Assembly (NCBI RefSeq): GCF_017745215.1
Contig: NZ_JAGHZV010000002.1
Span: 1-64,000, forward strand
Direction: 5' to 3'
Source: Sphingomonas sp.
GTDB taxonomy: Bacteria > Pseudomonadota > Alphaproteobacteria > Sphingomonadales > Sphingomonadaceae
Length of the DNA stretch: 64,000 nucleotides
The position numbers were made by a program, and so were the translations under genes. Positions 15,747 to 27,378 of this stretch are shown here, one piece after another. The notes below the pieces were generated by a model. It was not told the origin of the DNA. It worked only from the letters and a program-made list of their open reading frames with translations, and ran no database searches. Numbering within the stretch: position 1 is the stretch's first letter; every line of letters begins with the position of its first letter.

Positions 15747-18204
15747 CCGCGCCCGTCGGCTCGAAATGGATGTCGCCCTGCGGCAGCGGCTGGACGATCG
15801 CCTTGCTCGGGTCGAGCTGGACCGGCCGCGGCGGCGGGGTGATCTTCACCGCAGTCGCGCCCGGCAGCCCCGGGAAGCGCGGCCACAGCCCCTGGACCAG
15901 CGCCTCGCGGCTCGGCGAGCGGCGGCCCTCCTGCAGCTCGTACATCCAATAGTTGCGCAGCACGATCATGACGTAGGCGCGCGTCTCCCAATAGGGGATG
16001 CTCTCGATGTAGAGCAGCGGGTCGCCGTTGTCGCGGATCATCGTATTCCAGTTCTGCACCGGCAGCGGCCCGGCGTTGTACGACGCGATGACCTTGGGCA
16101 GCAGGCCCTGGGTCTGCGCCGAGTCGCGGAGCTGCTCGAGGTAGCTCTGGCCGATCTCCATGTTGACCGCGGGCTTGGTGAGGTCCGAGCTGACATAGGT
16201 GACGCCGTGGCGCCGGCCGACGTCGGTCGCGGCGCCGAGCTTGACCTGCATCAGGCCGATCGCGTTGGCGGCGCTGCGGATCTCGGCGTTGAAGCGCGAT
16301 TCCTGGAGCGTGTGCGCGAACACCAGCGCCTTGTCGACACGCCAGCCGCCCGCCGGGGTCCAGTTGGGCGCCGGATAGCGCGCCTCGATCAGCGGCTGCG
16401 CGCCGGCGGGGAGGTGATTCGAGAGCCAGAGCTGGGTCGAGGGCAGGTTGAGCCGGCCGGCGATGCGGGTCAGCGGCTCATGGTCGCGCGGGTCCTCGAT
16501 CGTCGCCTGGAAGCGCAGCATCTCGTCGGCGAGGTCGTTCTCGCCGATCTCGGCGAGCGCGGCGGCGGCGCGGACATTGTAGTTGCGCCCGATCGCCTGC
16601 CAGTCCTGCCCGACGAAGGCGGTATCGTCGATGCCCTTGTCCTCGATGCCCAGCGCCTGGCGCGCGAGCAGGCCGTAGAAGGTCTCGCCATATTGCGCGG
16701 CGGCGCGCAGGTGCGGCTGGACCTTCTCGGGCCGGTCGCAGGCCATGTCGGCGCGCGAGGCCCAGTAGAGCCCCGCCGAGCGCATCTCGATGTCCGAGGC
16801 GCGCGCGGCAACGCTCTCGAACGCCGCGCCGGCGGCCTGGCAATCGCCCTGGCGCCAGGCGGCGAGCCCGGCGACCCAATCGGCCTGGGGCGCCCAGTCG
16901 CCGCTGCCCTGCTGGCCCATCGTCGCGACGCGGCGCGCGTTGGCGTCGTCGCCGGCGACATAATAGATCCAGGCGACCTTCTGCTGCCATTCGGTCAGCG
17001 CGTCGGTGGTGAGGTCGGGGGCGTAGCGGTTGAGCACGCCTTCGGCCGAGGCGCCGTCGTCGGCCTTGATGTAGCGCTGGGTGGCGAGCGCGATCTCGGT
17101 GGCGGCGGCGTCGCTGCGTACCGAGCGCTGGCGGCGGCGGACGGGCGGCGGATCGTACCAGGCGAGCGTGCGGATCACGGGCAGGCTGGGAAGCGACACC
17201 GCGCCGCGGTTCTGCGCCATGCGGCTGAGCTGGTCGGCCTGGGGCAGGTCGGGCGCGCTCGCGAGCAGGCCGACGATCTGACCGACCTCGACGCGCGGCG
17301 AATTCTTCGCGGTGTAGAGCTCGGCGAGCGCGAGCGGGTGGAGCGGGCCGGTGCCCATCAGGTCGAGCTCGGCCCTGGCGTCGCTCCAGCGGCCGCGGCG
17401 GATCGCCGAGAAGGCGAGGCGATAGCCGGCACGCTGCTCGGGGGTGAGCTGGTCGGGGATGCCGTCGTCCTTGCGGAGCGAGCTGCCCGAGGCGCGGGTG
17501 ATCGCGGGCGCGAGGACGCGCGGCGCCTCAGCGACTTCGACGGGCTCGGGGACGACCAGCACCGGGCGCGACAGCACCGACTGGGGCTTGGGCCGGTCGG
17601 CGCGCGCGGCTTCGGTGGCGGTGGGTTTCGGCTTGGCTTGGGGCCTGGGCGCGGGCTTGTCCTCGTCGCGGTCCTTCGCGGCAGTGGCGGTGGGCTTGGC
17701 GCCGGGCTTGGCAGGGCTGCGCTTCTCGTCGGCAGTCTCGGTCTTACCCTTGCCCTTCTTCGGTGCCGGCTCATCCTTGCCGCCCTTTTTCGACGCCGTC
17801 TGGGTCTTGCCCTTCGCGCCCTTCTTCGCGGGCGTGTCGTCGTCGTCCTTCTTCGCGGACTGGGTCTTGCCCTTGGCGCCCTTCTTCACGGGCGTGTCGT
17901 CATCGTCCTTCTTCGACGCGGCCTGCGTCTTGCCCTTGGCACCTTTCTTGGGCGCGGGCGCGTCGCGGTCGGCCTTCTTCGACGCGATCTGGGTCTTGCC
18001 CTTCCTGACCGGCGTGTCGTCGTCGTCCTTGCCGCCCTTCTTGGCGGCAGTCTGGGTCTTGCCCTTGGCGGCGGGCTTGGCGGCTTCCTTCTTGGGCGGC
18101 GTGGCGGCCTTCTTCTGGGTCGCCTTCTGCGCGACCGGCGCGGCCGAGAGCGCCGCGGGCGATGCGGCGAGCAGCAGGGCAGCAAGGATCAGACGCAGAC
18201 TCAC
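15736..18204 (-). CDS. Soluble lytic murein transglycosylase with Lys/Asp repeat linker
   Basis: An 822-aa exported protein. A signal peptide (1-22) is followed by a low-complexity region (about 25-165) with five to six repeats of the type KGKTQxASKK separated by DDDDTP blocks. A helical superhelical domain (about 220-620) precedes the C-terminal SLT domain. The catalytic glutamate lies in HTLQESRFN, followed by NAIGLMQV and ASYNAGP. It cleaves peptidoglycan glycan strands in the periplasm. GTG 18204 is chosen because GGGGGGA precedes it and it overlaps the upstream stop as GTGA. The repeat region is much longer than in ordinary Slt proteins. Confidence 0.85.
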   Translation of the reverse strand: MSLRLILAALLLAASPAALSAAPVAQKATQKKAATPPKKEAAKPAAKGKTQTAAKKGGKDDDDTPVRKGKTQIASKKADRDAPAPKKGAKGKTQAASKKDDDDTPVKKGAKGKTQSAKKDDDDTPAKKGAKGKTQTASKKGGKDEPAPKKGKGKTETADEKRSPAKPGAKPTATAAKDRDEDKPAPRPQAKPKPTATEAARADRPKPQSVLSRPVLVVPEPVEVAEAPRVLAPAITRASGSSLRKDDGIPDQLTPEQRAGYRLAFSAIRRGRWSDARAELDLMGTGPLHPLALAELYTAKNSPRVEVGQIVGLLASAPDLPQADQLSRMAQNRGAVSLPSLPVIRTLAWYDPPPVRRRQRSVRSDAAATEIALATQRYIKADDGASAEGVLNRYAPDLTTDALTEWQQKVAWIYYVAGDDANARRVATMGQQGSGDWAPQADWVAGLAAWRQGDCQAAGAAFESVAARASDIEMRSAGLYWASRADMACDRPEKVQPHLRAAAQYGETFYGLLARQALGIEDKGIDDTAFVGQDWQAIGRNYNVRAAAALAEIGENDLADEMLRFQATIEDPRDHEPLTRIAGRLNLPSTQLWLSNHLPAGAQPLIEARYPAPNWTPAGGWRVDKALVFAHTLQESRFNAEIRSAANAIGLMQVKLGAATDVGRRHGVTYVSSDLTKPAVNMEIGQSYLEQLRDSAQTQGLLPKVIASYNAGPLPVQNWNTMIRDNGDPLLYIESIPYWETRAYVMIVLRNYWMYELQEGRRSPSREALVQGLWPRFPGLPGATAVKITPPPRPVQLDPSKAIVQPLPQGDIHFEPTGADAN

Positions 18205-18938
18205 GGGCAAGTCCCCCCGCTCCATTCGATCAGTTGTTTCCAAGCCTCGGCCTTGGCGGCCGGGTGCTCCAGCAGGAAGCGCGGGTGGCGGATGGCAGCC
18301 ACGTTCGTGTCCGTCAGCTCTTCTGCGGCAGGAAGGTTAATGTCACTGCTACGATTGCCCGGAGCTGAACCGCTCGCCGCCGGCCAGACACGCTTCGCCG
18401 CTTCGCCCAGCAGGAGGAGGCGTTTGGGCTTGGCCAGGCCCGCGTGGTGGCGTGCGAGACGAGCGAGCTGCTCGGCCTGTTCGGGCGGCAGGCGGCCGGT
18501 GATCGGGCGGGCATAGGCGAGGGGCACGAGGTGCACCGAGTCGCGAGTCTCGCCGATCGCGGCGAGGATTCGGTCGAACAGCCGTCCCGCGGCGCCGCCC
18601 AGCAGCGTCCCCGCGTTCGAATCGTCGGGCTCGGGCATGTCGGTCAGCACCATCGTCGCGGCGCTCGCCGGGCCGGTCGGGCCCAGGATCGCGCTGTGCC
18701 AGTCGGCCTCGGGCGCGGCGTCGCTCAGCCGCCATGCGACGAAGCCCTCGATCGTGTCGGGAAGCGGGGCTTCCGTAACGGCGGGCGGCGCCTCGGGCGC
18801 GGGCTCGACGCGTGGCGCGGGGGCCGCGAGCCAGTCACGCGGCGCTTCCTCGACGAACGAGTCAACGCCCGCGTCGCGCCACCATTCCAGTGCGGCCGCA
18901 AGCTCTTGCGACCATGAATGACCATATTCCCGCCCCAT
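18201..18938 (-). CDS. Uracil-DNA glycosylase-superfamily protein lacking Fe-S cysteines
   Basis: A 245-aa protein with the outline of a family 4/5 UDG: an N-terminal helix (AAALEWWRDAGVD), a Pro/Ala linker, the core VLTDMPEPDD...GGAAGRLFDRIL, RLLLLGEAAKRVW, and the C-terminal HP motif in IRHPRFLLEHP. The cysteines that hold the 4Fe-4S cluster in family 4 are absent (one Cys only, near the end), and the GEAPG active-site loop reads TDMPEPD. Uracil excision activity is therefore doubtful. ATG 18938 fits related N-termini. Its stop overlaps the transglycosylase start. Confidence 0.6.
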   Translation of the reverse strand: MGREYGHSWSQELAAALEWWRDAGVDSFVEEAPRDWLAAPAPRVEPAPEAPPAVTEAPLPDTIEGFVAWRLSDAAPEADWHSAILGPTGPASAATMVLTDMPEPDDSNAGTLLGGAAGRLFDRILAAIGETRDSVHLVPLAYARPITGRLPPEQAEQLARLARHHAGLAKPKRLLLLGEAAKRVWPAASGSAPGNRSSDINLPAAEELTDTNVAAIRHPRFLLEHPAAKAEAWKQLIEWSGGTCP

Positions 18939-19066
18939 GGTCGCATAGAGTCGCGCCTTGACGTGGCGGTCAATCTGGCCCCATCGCCCAAGGGACGAGG
19001 CGTTGCGCAAGCGCGACGACAGGGGCGGAGCCCGTCCCGAAAGGAAACGAGGAACAGGAGCGGGAG

Positions 19067-20719
19067 ATGAGCGAGCGGGAGTCGATGCCTTACGACGTGG
19101 TGATCGTCGGGGCGGGGCCGGCGGGGCTGGCGGCGGCGATTCGGCTGAAGCAGCTCGCGGCCGACGCGGGCGCCGAGATCTCGGTGTGCATCCTCGAAAA
19201 GGGCTCGGAGGTCGGCGCGCACATCCTCTCGGGGGCGGTGGTCGATCCCAAGGCGCTCGACGAGCTGATCCCCGACTGGCGCGAGCAGGGCTGCCCGCTC
19301 GCCGCGACGCCGGTGACCGAGAACCATCACTGGTGGCTGGGCAAGACCAGCCGCTCGGCGATCCCCGAGTTCATGACCCCGCCCTTCATGCACAACAAGG
19401 GCACCTATACCGGCAGCCTCGGCAACCTCTGCCGCTGGCTGGCCGACAGGGCAGGCGAGCTGGGCGTCGAGATATTCCCGGGCTTCGCCGCGGCCGAGAT
19501 CCTCTACGACGACAAGGGCGTGGTGAAGGGCGTCGCCACCGGCGACATGGGCGTCGCGAGGGACGGCAGCCACAAGCCCGACTATCAGCCCGGGCTCGAG
19601 CTCCATGCGAAATACACCTTCTTCGCCGAGGGCGCGCGCGGGCACCTGACCAAGCAGCTCGTTTCGAAGTTCGGGCTGCGCGACGGGGTGTCGCCGCAGA
19701 TCTACGGGATCGGGATCAAGGAACTCTGGGACATCGCGCCCGAGAAGCACGTCCCGGGCAAGGTGATCCACACCCAGGGGTGGCCGCTCGACGATGCGAC
19801 GCAGGGCGGCGGCTTCCTCTACCACCAGGCCGATGGGCAGGTCGCGCTCGGCTTCGTGGTGTGGCTGGACTATAGGAACCCTTTCATCTCGCCCTTCCAC
19901 GAGATGCAGCGCTGGAAGACCCATCCGGCGATCGCCGACATCCTCCAGGGCGCCAAGCGCGTCTCCTACGGCGCACGCGCGATCAGCGACGGCGGGTGGC
20001 AGGCGGTGCCCAAGCTGGTGATGCCCGGCGCCGCGCTGATCGGCTGCACCGCGGGCTTCCTCAACGTGCCGCGGATCAAGGGCAGCCACACCGCGATGAA
20101 GACCGGCATGATGGCCGCCGAGGCCGCCTTCGCCGCGATCCAATCGGGCCGCGAGGGCGACGAGCTCGCCGCCTATCCGCAGGCCTATGAGGACAGCTGG
20201 GTCTACAAGGAGTTGCGCGGCGTCCGCAACGTCGCGCCGCTGGTCAAGAAGTTCGGCGCGACCTGGGGGACCTTCCTCGCCGGCGTGGCGATGTGGAGCG
20301 AGCACTTGGGGCTCCGCTGGCCGTTCACGATGAAGCACCATGCCGATTACGAAGGCATGACCCACGCCGCCTATGCCAGGCCGATCGACTACCCCAAGCC
20401 CGACAATGTGCTGATGTTCGACCGGCTCTCCTCGGTGTTCCTCTCGAACACCAACCACGAGGAGGACCAGCCGGTCCATCTCAAGCTCGCCGACCCGACG
20501 ATTCCGATTCGCGTCAATCTGCCGTTGTACGCCGAGCCCGCGCAGCGTTACTGTCCCGCCGGCGTGTACGAAGTGGTGGGCGAAGGGAGCGATCTGCGCT
20601 TCCAGATCAACGCCCAGAACTGCGTCCACTGCAAGACATGCGACATCAAGGACCCCAGCCAGAACATCACCTGGGTGGTGCCCGAAGGCGGCGGAGGACC
20701 CAATTACCCGAACATGTAG
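19067..20719 (+). CDS. Electron transfer flavoprotein-ubiquinone oxidoreductase
   Basis: A 550-aa ETF-QO. The N-terminal FAD fold has VVIVGAGPAGLAAAIR, a quinone-binding middle part follows, and a C-terminal 4Fe-4S domain has RYCPAGVYEV and NCVHCKTCDIKDPSQNITW. It passes electrons from ETF, reduced by acyl-CoA and other dehydrogenases, to membrane ubiquinone. Length and motifs are full. It starts with a long purine-rich leader (GGAGCGGGAG) and is followed after 10 bases by a TPR gene. Confidence 0.95.
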   Translation: MSERESMPYDVVIVGAGPAGLAAAIRLKQLAADAGAEISVCILEKGSEVGAHILSGAVVDPKALDELIPDWREQGCPLAATPVTENHHWWLGKTSRSAIPEFMTPPFMHNKGTYTGSLGNLCRWLADRAGELGVEIFPGFAAAEILYDDKGVVKGVATGDMGVARDGSHKPDYQPGLELHAKYTFFAEGARGHLTKQLVSKFGLRDGVSPQIYGIGIKELWDIAPEKHVPGKVIHTQGWPLDDATQGGGFLYHQADGQVALGFVVWLDYRNPFISPFHEMQRWKTHPAIADILQGAKRVSYGARAISDGGWQAVPKLVMPGAALIGCTAGFLNVPRIKGSHTAMKTGMMAAEAAFAAIQSGREGDELAAYPQAYEDSWVYKELRGVRNVAPLVKKFGATWGTFLAGVAMWSEHLGLRWPFTMKHHADYEGMTHAAYARPIDYPKPDNVLMFDRLSSVFLSNTNHEEDQPVHLKLADPTIPIRVNLPLYAEPAQRYCPAGVYEVVGEGSDLRFQINAQNCVHCKTCDIKDPSQNITWVVPEGGGGPNYPNM

Positions 20720-20729
20720 CCTCTGGGTG

Positions 20730-22370
20730 ATGGGCGCGGCGGCGATCGTCGCCGCCGCGCCCGCGTACGCCCAGCAGAAGCCCGCTCCCGCCGCGTCGCC
20801 GACGCCCGCCGCGGCCGAGGGGCCGGCGATCGATCCGGACGACCTGACCGCCTATGTCCGCGCCCGTGCCGCCGATGCGAGGGGCGCGGCCGATACTGCG
20901 GCGGCCGGCTATGCGCTGGCGCTGCGCGACGTGCCCGACGACGCCGACGTCGCGCGGCTCGCCTATCGCCAGGCGATGGCCGCGGGCGACTTCGCGCTGG
21001 CGAGCAAAGCGAGCGACGTGCTTGCGCGTGCCGGCGCCGCGCCGCCCGACGCAGGCATCCTGGACTTCGCGGTCGCGCTCCACGCCAACGACGGGCGCGC
21101 GATCGAAGCGGCGCTCTCGCGGCTGCGCCGGGGGCCGCTGGACTTCATGGTCCCCGTGCTGACGGCCTGGCTCGCGCTCGACCGCGGCGCCGATCCGCTC
21201 GCCGGGCTCGAGGGCCGGAGCGGCGGCGCGCTGGCGCGGCGCTATGCCGCCGAGCACCGGGCGCTGCTGCTGATCGCGCTGGGGCGCGCCAACGAAGGGC
21301 TGGCGGCGCTCGGCCCGCTGCTCGCGCTCGACGGCGACGAGCGCCAGGACCTTCGCATCGACGCGGCGCTGCTGCTCGCCGGCACCGGCAAGCGCGACGC
21401 TGCGCGCGGGCTGCTCGGTGGTGCGCCGGGGCTGGCGCCGCTGCGCGACAAGCTCGGCAAGGGCACGACGCCGAGCGCCGCCTTCGGCACCGCGCGGCTG
21501 CTGCTGAGCCTCGCCGCCGACATCGCGCAGGAAGACGCCTCGCCGCTCTCGATCCTGCTCACCCGCTGCGCGCTGCTGCTCGATCCCGAGGACGACCGCG
21601 CGCGGCTGTTCCTGGCCGAGGCGCTGTCGCGCAGCGGCGCCGACAGGCTCGCGCTCGACGTGCTGGCGCAAGTGAAGCCGACCAGCCCCTATGCCCGCGG
21701 CGCCGAGGCGGGGCGGATCGCGGCGCTGCGCCGCGCCGGCCAGATGGACGAAGCGATCGCCAAGGCGAAGGTCTTCGCGCGCGACCGCGGCGCCACCGCC
21801 GCCGACCTGCAGAGCTATGGCGACCTGCTCTCGGGCGCGGGCCAGTTCGCTGCTGCGGCCGATGCCTATGCTGGCGCGATCCGGCGCGACGGCGGCGACG
21901 GCGGGTGGCAGCTCAACCTGCTGCGCGGGACGGCGCTGGACCGTGCGGGCCGCTGGCGCGAGGCGCTGCCGGTGCTTCGCCGCGCGGTCGAACTCGCGCC
22001 CGACCGGGTCGAGCCGCTGAGCTATCTCGGCGCGGCGCAGGTCGAGCATCGCGAGAACCTGCCCGAAGCGCAGGCGCTGCTCGAGCGGGCAAAGAAGCTT
22101 CGGCCCAATGATTCGGCGATCGCCGATTCGCTCGCCTGGGCCTATTATCTCGGCGGCGACACCGCGAAGGCGCTGCCCCTGCTCGAAGCGGCGGCCAAGT
22201 CCGATCCCGGCGGGAGCCAGGTCAACGAGCACCTCGGCGACGTCTATTGGCAGCTCGGCCGGCGCTACGAGGCGCGCTACGCCTGGCGGGCGGCGGCGAT
22301 CTACGCCGATGCCGGCGCCGCGACGCGGATCGCCGGCAAGCTCGAGGGCGGGCCGACCGGCGCGAACTGA
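20730..22370 (+). CDS. TPR-repeat exported protein
   Basis: A 546-aa protein with a short signal sequence (ends near PAYAQQ) and many degenerate tetratricopeptide helices along its length. The clearest are at the C-terminus (SAIADSLAWAYYLGGDTAKALPLLEAA). It probably serves as a periplasmic scaffold. A GTG at 20727 is an alternative start. It lies between ETF-QO and ispE with only a 2-base gap to ispE, so all three genes are likely one operon. Confidence 0.75.
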   Translation: MGAAAIVAAAPAYAQQKPAPAASPTPAAAEGPAIDPDDLTAYVRARAADARGAADTAAAGYALALRDVPDDADVARLAYRQAMAAGDFALASKASDVLARAGAAPPDAGILDFAVALHANDGRAIEAALSRLRRGPLDFMVPVLTAWLALDRGADPLAGLEGRSGGALARRYAAEHRALLLIALGRANEGLAALGPLLALDGDERQDLRIDAALLLAGTGKRDAARGLLGGAPGLAPLRDKLGKGTTPSAAFGTARLLLSLAADIAQEDASPLSILLTRCALLLDPEDDRARLFLAEALSRSGADRLALDVLAQVKPTSPYARGAEAGRIAALRRAGQMDEAIAKAKVFARDRGATAADLQSYGDLLSGAGQFAAAADAYAGAIRRDGGDGGWQLNLLRGTALDRAGRWREALPVLRRAVELAPDRVEPLSYLGAAQVEHRENLPEAQALLERAKKLRPNDSAIADSLAWAYYLGGDTAKALPLLEAAAKSDPGGSQVNEHLGDVYWQLGRRYEARYAWRAAAIYADAGAATRIAGKLEGGPTGAN

Positions 22371-22372
22371 CG

Positions 22373-23188
22373 ATGGTCGAGGAAGTCGCGAAGGCCAAGC
22401 TCAACCTTGCGCTGCACGTGCGCGGGCGGCGCGCGGACGGCTATCACGAATTGGAGACGTTCTTCGCCTTCGTCGCGGACGGCGATCGGGTGCGCGCCGA
22501 GCCGGCGGCGGTTGCGTCGTTCGAGGTCACGGGGCCCTTTGCCGGAGCGCTGGCGGGGGAGGGCGACAATCTCGTCACGCGCGCAGCGGCGGCGTTCGCG
22601 GCCCAATTCGGCGGCGGGCCCTGGTCGATCTCGCTGGCGAAGAAGCTGCCCGTCGCCTCGGGGATCGGCGGGGGTTCTGCGGACGCGGCGGCGACGCTGC
22701 GGGCGTTGGCGCGGCTGCATGACCTCGATGTGGGGGATCCGCGGCTGTTCGCGATCGCTGCGACGCTGGGCTCGGATGTCCCCGCCTGCCTGCTCGGGCG
22801 AACCGCGATCGGGCGGGGCAGGGGCGAGGCGCTCGAGCCGGTCCCGGGGCTGCCGGGCACGCCGGCGCTGCTGGTGAACCCGGGCGTCGCGGTATCGACC
22901 GCCGACGTGTTCCGCCGCTGGGACGGCGTCGACCGCGGGCCCTTGCCGGCCGACCCTGCGGAGGGACGCAACGACCTCGAAGCGCCGGCGCGCGCGATCG
23001 CCCCGGCGATCGGCGAGGTGCTCGACCTGCTCGCCGCGCAGCCGGGGACTGGGCTGGTCCGCATGTCCGGCTCCGGCGCGACCTGCTTCGGACTGTTCGA
23101 CACCGTCGAGGCCTGCGCGGCCGCCGACGAGGCGATCCGGGCGGTGCATCCGAATTGGTGGGCTCTGGTGACCACGCTGGCTGAATAA
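22373..23188 (+). CDS. ispE: 4-diphosphocytidyl-2-C-methyl-D-erythritol kinase
   Basis: A 271-aa GHMP kinase. N-terminal AKAKLNLALHVRGRRADGYHE is the IspE signature, PVASGIGGGSADAAA is the ATP-binding glycine loop and MSGSGATCFGLF is the C-terminal GHMP motif. It phosphorylates CDP-methylerythritol in the MEP isoprenoid pathway. ATG 22373 follows the TPR stop directly. Complete and ordinary. Confidence 0.95.
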   Translation: MVEEVAKAKLNLALHVRGRRADGYHELETFFAFVADGDRVRAEPAAVASFEVTGPFAGALAGEGDNLVTRAAAAFAAQFGGGPWSISLAKKLPVASGIGGGSADAAATLRALARLHDLDVGDPRLFAIAATLGSDVPACLLGRTAIGRGRGEALEPVPGLPGTPALLVNPGVAVSTADVFRRWDGVDRGPLPADPAEGRNDLEAPARAIAPAIGEVLDLLAAQPGTGLVRMSGSGATCFGLFDTVEACAAADEAIRAVHPNWWALVTTLAE

Positions 23189-23242
23189 TCGCCATTCCGG
23201 TTCTTTAACGCCCATGAAAGTCGACGGTGGGATAGTGGTTCC

Positions 23243-23602
23243 ATGGGACGACACCATCCCCACCACGGGCGAGCGCGACGCGGCAGAGAGTCGCCTCGCA
23301 GTCCCCGAAGACGCGATCGGGAGGAGGAAGAGGAGTCGGGCTTCGGCGCGATCCTGATCATCGGCTGCACGATGACGGCGGCGATCGCATGGTACACGGC
23401 GCCAGTCATCGAATCGGTCTGGAACTACAAGCCGTTGACTGCCGAGCAGGTCGCCGAGCGCGAACAATCCGTCCATTATTCGGGCTGCAACGAAGCGCGT
23501 GCGGATGGCGCAGCGCCGATCTACCGCGGCCAGCCCGGCTATCGCGAGGAAATGGACGGCGACGGTGACGGCATCGCCTGCGAACCCCATCGCGGCTATT
23601 AA
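23243..23602 (+). CDS. Membrane-anchored excalibur calcium-binding domain protein
   Basis: A 119-aa protein. A very basic/acidic N-terminal tail (RRGRESPRSPRRRDREEEEE) precedes one transmembrane segment (about 33-52) and an extracytoplasmic C-terminal excalibur domain. That domain has YSGCNEARADG, PIYRGQPGY and the calcium-loop-like DGDGDGIACE with paired cysteines. The domain often accompanies thermonuclease-like secreted proteins. No catalytic domain is fused here, so it is a stand-alone version of unknown role. Confidence 0.7.
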   Translation: MGRHHPHHGRARRGRESPRSPRRRDREEEEESGFGAILIIGCTMTAAIAWYTAPVIESVWNYKPLTAEQVAEREQSVHYSGCNEARADGAAPIYRGQPGYREEMDGDGDGIACEPHRGY

Positions 23603-23759
23603 CCACCCTCGCAAACCGGCTCTTCGCCATTCGCCGCTATGTCGGGGCCCAAGCGGATCAGACGCTCCAGGAGGGTGGGACGTCCGTCGGTGGTCCGGGC
23701 CTTCGTGCCCGCGCCATCCACCCCTTCACAGCGATGCGGCGATCGGGCAGAGGCGGCCC

Positions 23760-24500
23760 ATGATCCATCTCGCGCGCGATGGCGCGATCGCCACGCTCAC
23801 GCTCGACCGCCCCGAGGCCCGCAACGCGCTTCCCGTCGCCGGCTGGCGGCGCCTATCCGAACTCGCCGCCGAAGTCGCCGGGAGCGACGCTCGCGTCGTG
23901 CTGCTGCGCTCCGAGGTTCCGCTGATCTTCTCGGCCGGCGCCGACATCACCGAATTCGCGAGCTTCGCCGGCGATCCCGGTGCCGCGACGCGCTTCCGCC
24001 TCGCGATGCGCGCGGGGATCGAGGCGGTCGCGGCGCTGCCGATGCCGGTGATCGCCGTGATCGACGGCGGCTGCTTCGGCGCGGGTGTAGCGCTGGCGCT
24101 CGCTTGCGACCTGCGCGTGGCGGGCGAAGGAGCGCAGTTCGCCGCGACGCCCGCCAAGCTCGGCATCGGCTATCCGCGCGAAGACGTCGCGCGGCTGTCC
24201 GCCCAGATCGGCAAGGGCAATGCCGCGCGGATGCTCTATTCGGGCGAGATCCTCGACGTCGGCGACGCGCACCGCATCGGGCTCGCCGAACTGCATTGGG
24301 AAGAGGCCGAGGGGCTCGCCCGCGCCTTTGCCGACCGGATCGCCGCCAACGCGCCGGGTGCGGTGCGGCTGCTCAAGCGGACGCTGGCCGATCCGCTGGC
24401 GGCCGAGCACGATGCCGATTTCGACGCGGCGTTCCTCGGCAAGGAGTTCGCCGAGGGCCTCGCCGCCTTCCGCGCGCGCCGGAGGCCCGACTTCGCATGA
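23760..24500 (+). CDS. Enoyl-CoA hydratase/isomerase family protein
   Basis: A 246-aa crotonase-fold protein. TLDRPEARNAL is the N-terminal strand, SAGADITEF and GGCFGAGVALALACD form the oxyanion hole, and the LLKRTL-DPLAAE C-terminal helix follows. It could be a hydratase or isomerase of fatty or branched acyl-CoAs; the catalytic glutamates cannot be assigned with certainty. ATG 23760 is the family start. It overlaps the next gene as ATGA, indicating coupling. Confidence 0.85.
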   Translation: MIHLARDGAIATLTLDRPEARNALPVAGWRRLSELAAEVAGSDARVVLLRSEVPLIFSAGADITEFASFAGDPGAATRFRLAMRAGIEAVAALPMPVIAVIDGGCFGAGVALALACDLRVAGEGAQFAATPAKLGIGYPREDVARLSAQIGKGNAARMLYSGEILDVGDAHRIGLAELHWEEAEGLARAFADRIAANAPGAVRLLKRTLADPLAAEHDADFDAAFLGKEFAEGLAAFRARRRPDFA

Positions 24501-25204
24501 CCACCGAATTCCTCGACGGCGCCGCGCGCGACGTGCTGCTGTTGTGCGACCATGCCTCCAACCAGGTTCCCGGCGACATTGACCTGGGCGTGGAGGCGCG
24601 GCTGCTCGACCTCCACATCGCGATCGACATCGGTGCGGGGCCGCTCACCCGCGCGCTGGCGGCGGCGCTCGACGCGCCGGCGTTCCTCGGCGGCGTCTCG
24701 CGGCTTGTGCTGGACCTGCACCGCGAGCCCGACCATCCGAACCTCGTCCCCGAATCGAGCGATGGCCATGCGATAGCGGGCAATATTCAGATCGATCGTG
24801 AGGAACGGTTCCAACGCTTCCACGTGCCTTACCACGATGCGATCGAAGGCTGGATCGCCGCGCATCGCCCGAGGATGATCCTCTCGATCCACAGCTTCAC
24901 GCCGAAGCTCGAGCAGGGCGGCGTGGACCGGCCCTGGCATGTCGGCATCCTCTACAACCAGGACGAGCGCGCCGCGCGGATCGCGATTCGCTGGCTCGAG
25001 GCGCAGGGCCTGCCGACGGGCGACAACGAGCCCTATTCGGGCAAGCTGCTCAACGCGACGCTCAACCGCCACGCGGAGGCGCACGGCATTCCCTCGATCG
25101 CGATCGAAGTGCGCAACGACCTGATCCGCGACGAAGCGGGGGTGGCGCAGTGGACGGAGATTCTGATCGGGCTGACGGCGGAGCTCCGGGCCAAGCTTCC
25201 GTAA
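24497..25204 (+). CDS. N-formylglutamate amidohydrolase family protein
   Basis: A 235-aa protein of the N-formylglutamate amidohydrolase family: [12 protein letters not shown] near the N-terminus, [29 protein letters not shown] and AIEVRNDLI. The His, Glu and Arg positions expected for metal and substrate binding are present. It hydrolyses N-formylglutamate or a related N-acyl amino acid. No other histidine-degradation genes adjoin it, so its true substrate is open. Confidence 0.85.
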   Translation: MTTEFLDGAARDVLLLCDHASNQVPGDIDLGVEARLLDLHIAIDIGAGPLTRALAAALDAPAFLGGVSRLVLDLHREPDHPNLVPESSDGHAIAGNIQIDREERFQRFHVPYHDAIEGWIAAHRPRMILSIHSFTPKLEQGGVDRPWHVGILYNQDERAARIAIRWLEAQGLPTGDNEPYSGKLLNATLNRHAEAHGIPSIAIEVRNDLIRDEAGVAQWTEILIGLTAELRAKLP

Positions 25205-25262
25205 AAAGTTCGCGCAATTCTCTTGCGCGAATCCGCTCTTCTACGACATAGGCGTGCGCGCC

Positions 25263-26964
<1,702 letters not shown>

Positions 26965-26984
<20 letters not shown>

Positions 26985-27378
26985 CCTGACGATCGCCGTC
27001 GCGCTGCTCGCGGGCGGGTGCGACGGCAAGCTCCAGGACAAGGTCGCGACGGCCAAGGCCGACGCCGGCAGGCGCGCACTCGCCGCGGCCGAGGGGCGGA
27101 TCGAATGCTCGCCGCCCGGTGCGGCGGGCTTCGCCTTCGTCTGCGGGATCGACCGGACGCAGACGCAGGACGGGCTCTACCTCACGCTGCGCCACCCCGA
27201 CGGCGGCTTCCGCCGGCTGCTCGTCACGCGCGACGGACGCGGCGTGGTCGCGGCCGACGGCGCGGAGAAGGCGCAGGTGACGCCGCTCGCCAGCGACCTG
27301 ATCGAAGTCGCGCTTGGCGGCGCGCGCTACCGGCTGCCGGCGACGGTGCGCCACTGGAAGGAACCCAAGGCCACATGA
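26965..27378 (+). CDS. Small lipoprotein of unknown function
   Basis: A 137-aa protein with a short lipoprotein signal (lipobox LAGGC) and an otherwise unrecognised beta-rich body with two further cysteines (IECSPPG and FVCGIDR) that could form a disulfide. It is wedged between ilvD and the NAD(P)HX repair gene, overlapping both, so it is certainly co-transcribed. I do not recognise a family. Confidence 0.6.

Noticed and set aside
17750..18110. CRISPR-like regular repeats
   Set aside because: The repeats are in-frame codons for KGKTQ/DDDDTP modules of an exported protein, with no constant spacer length.
15484..18516. 1010-codon rightward open frame
   Set aside because: It runs antisense to moaB, the transglycosylase and the UDG-like gene, all of which show family motifs; its translation is low-complexity Arg/Gly/Leu.
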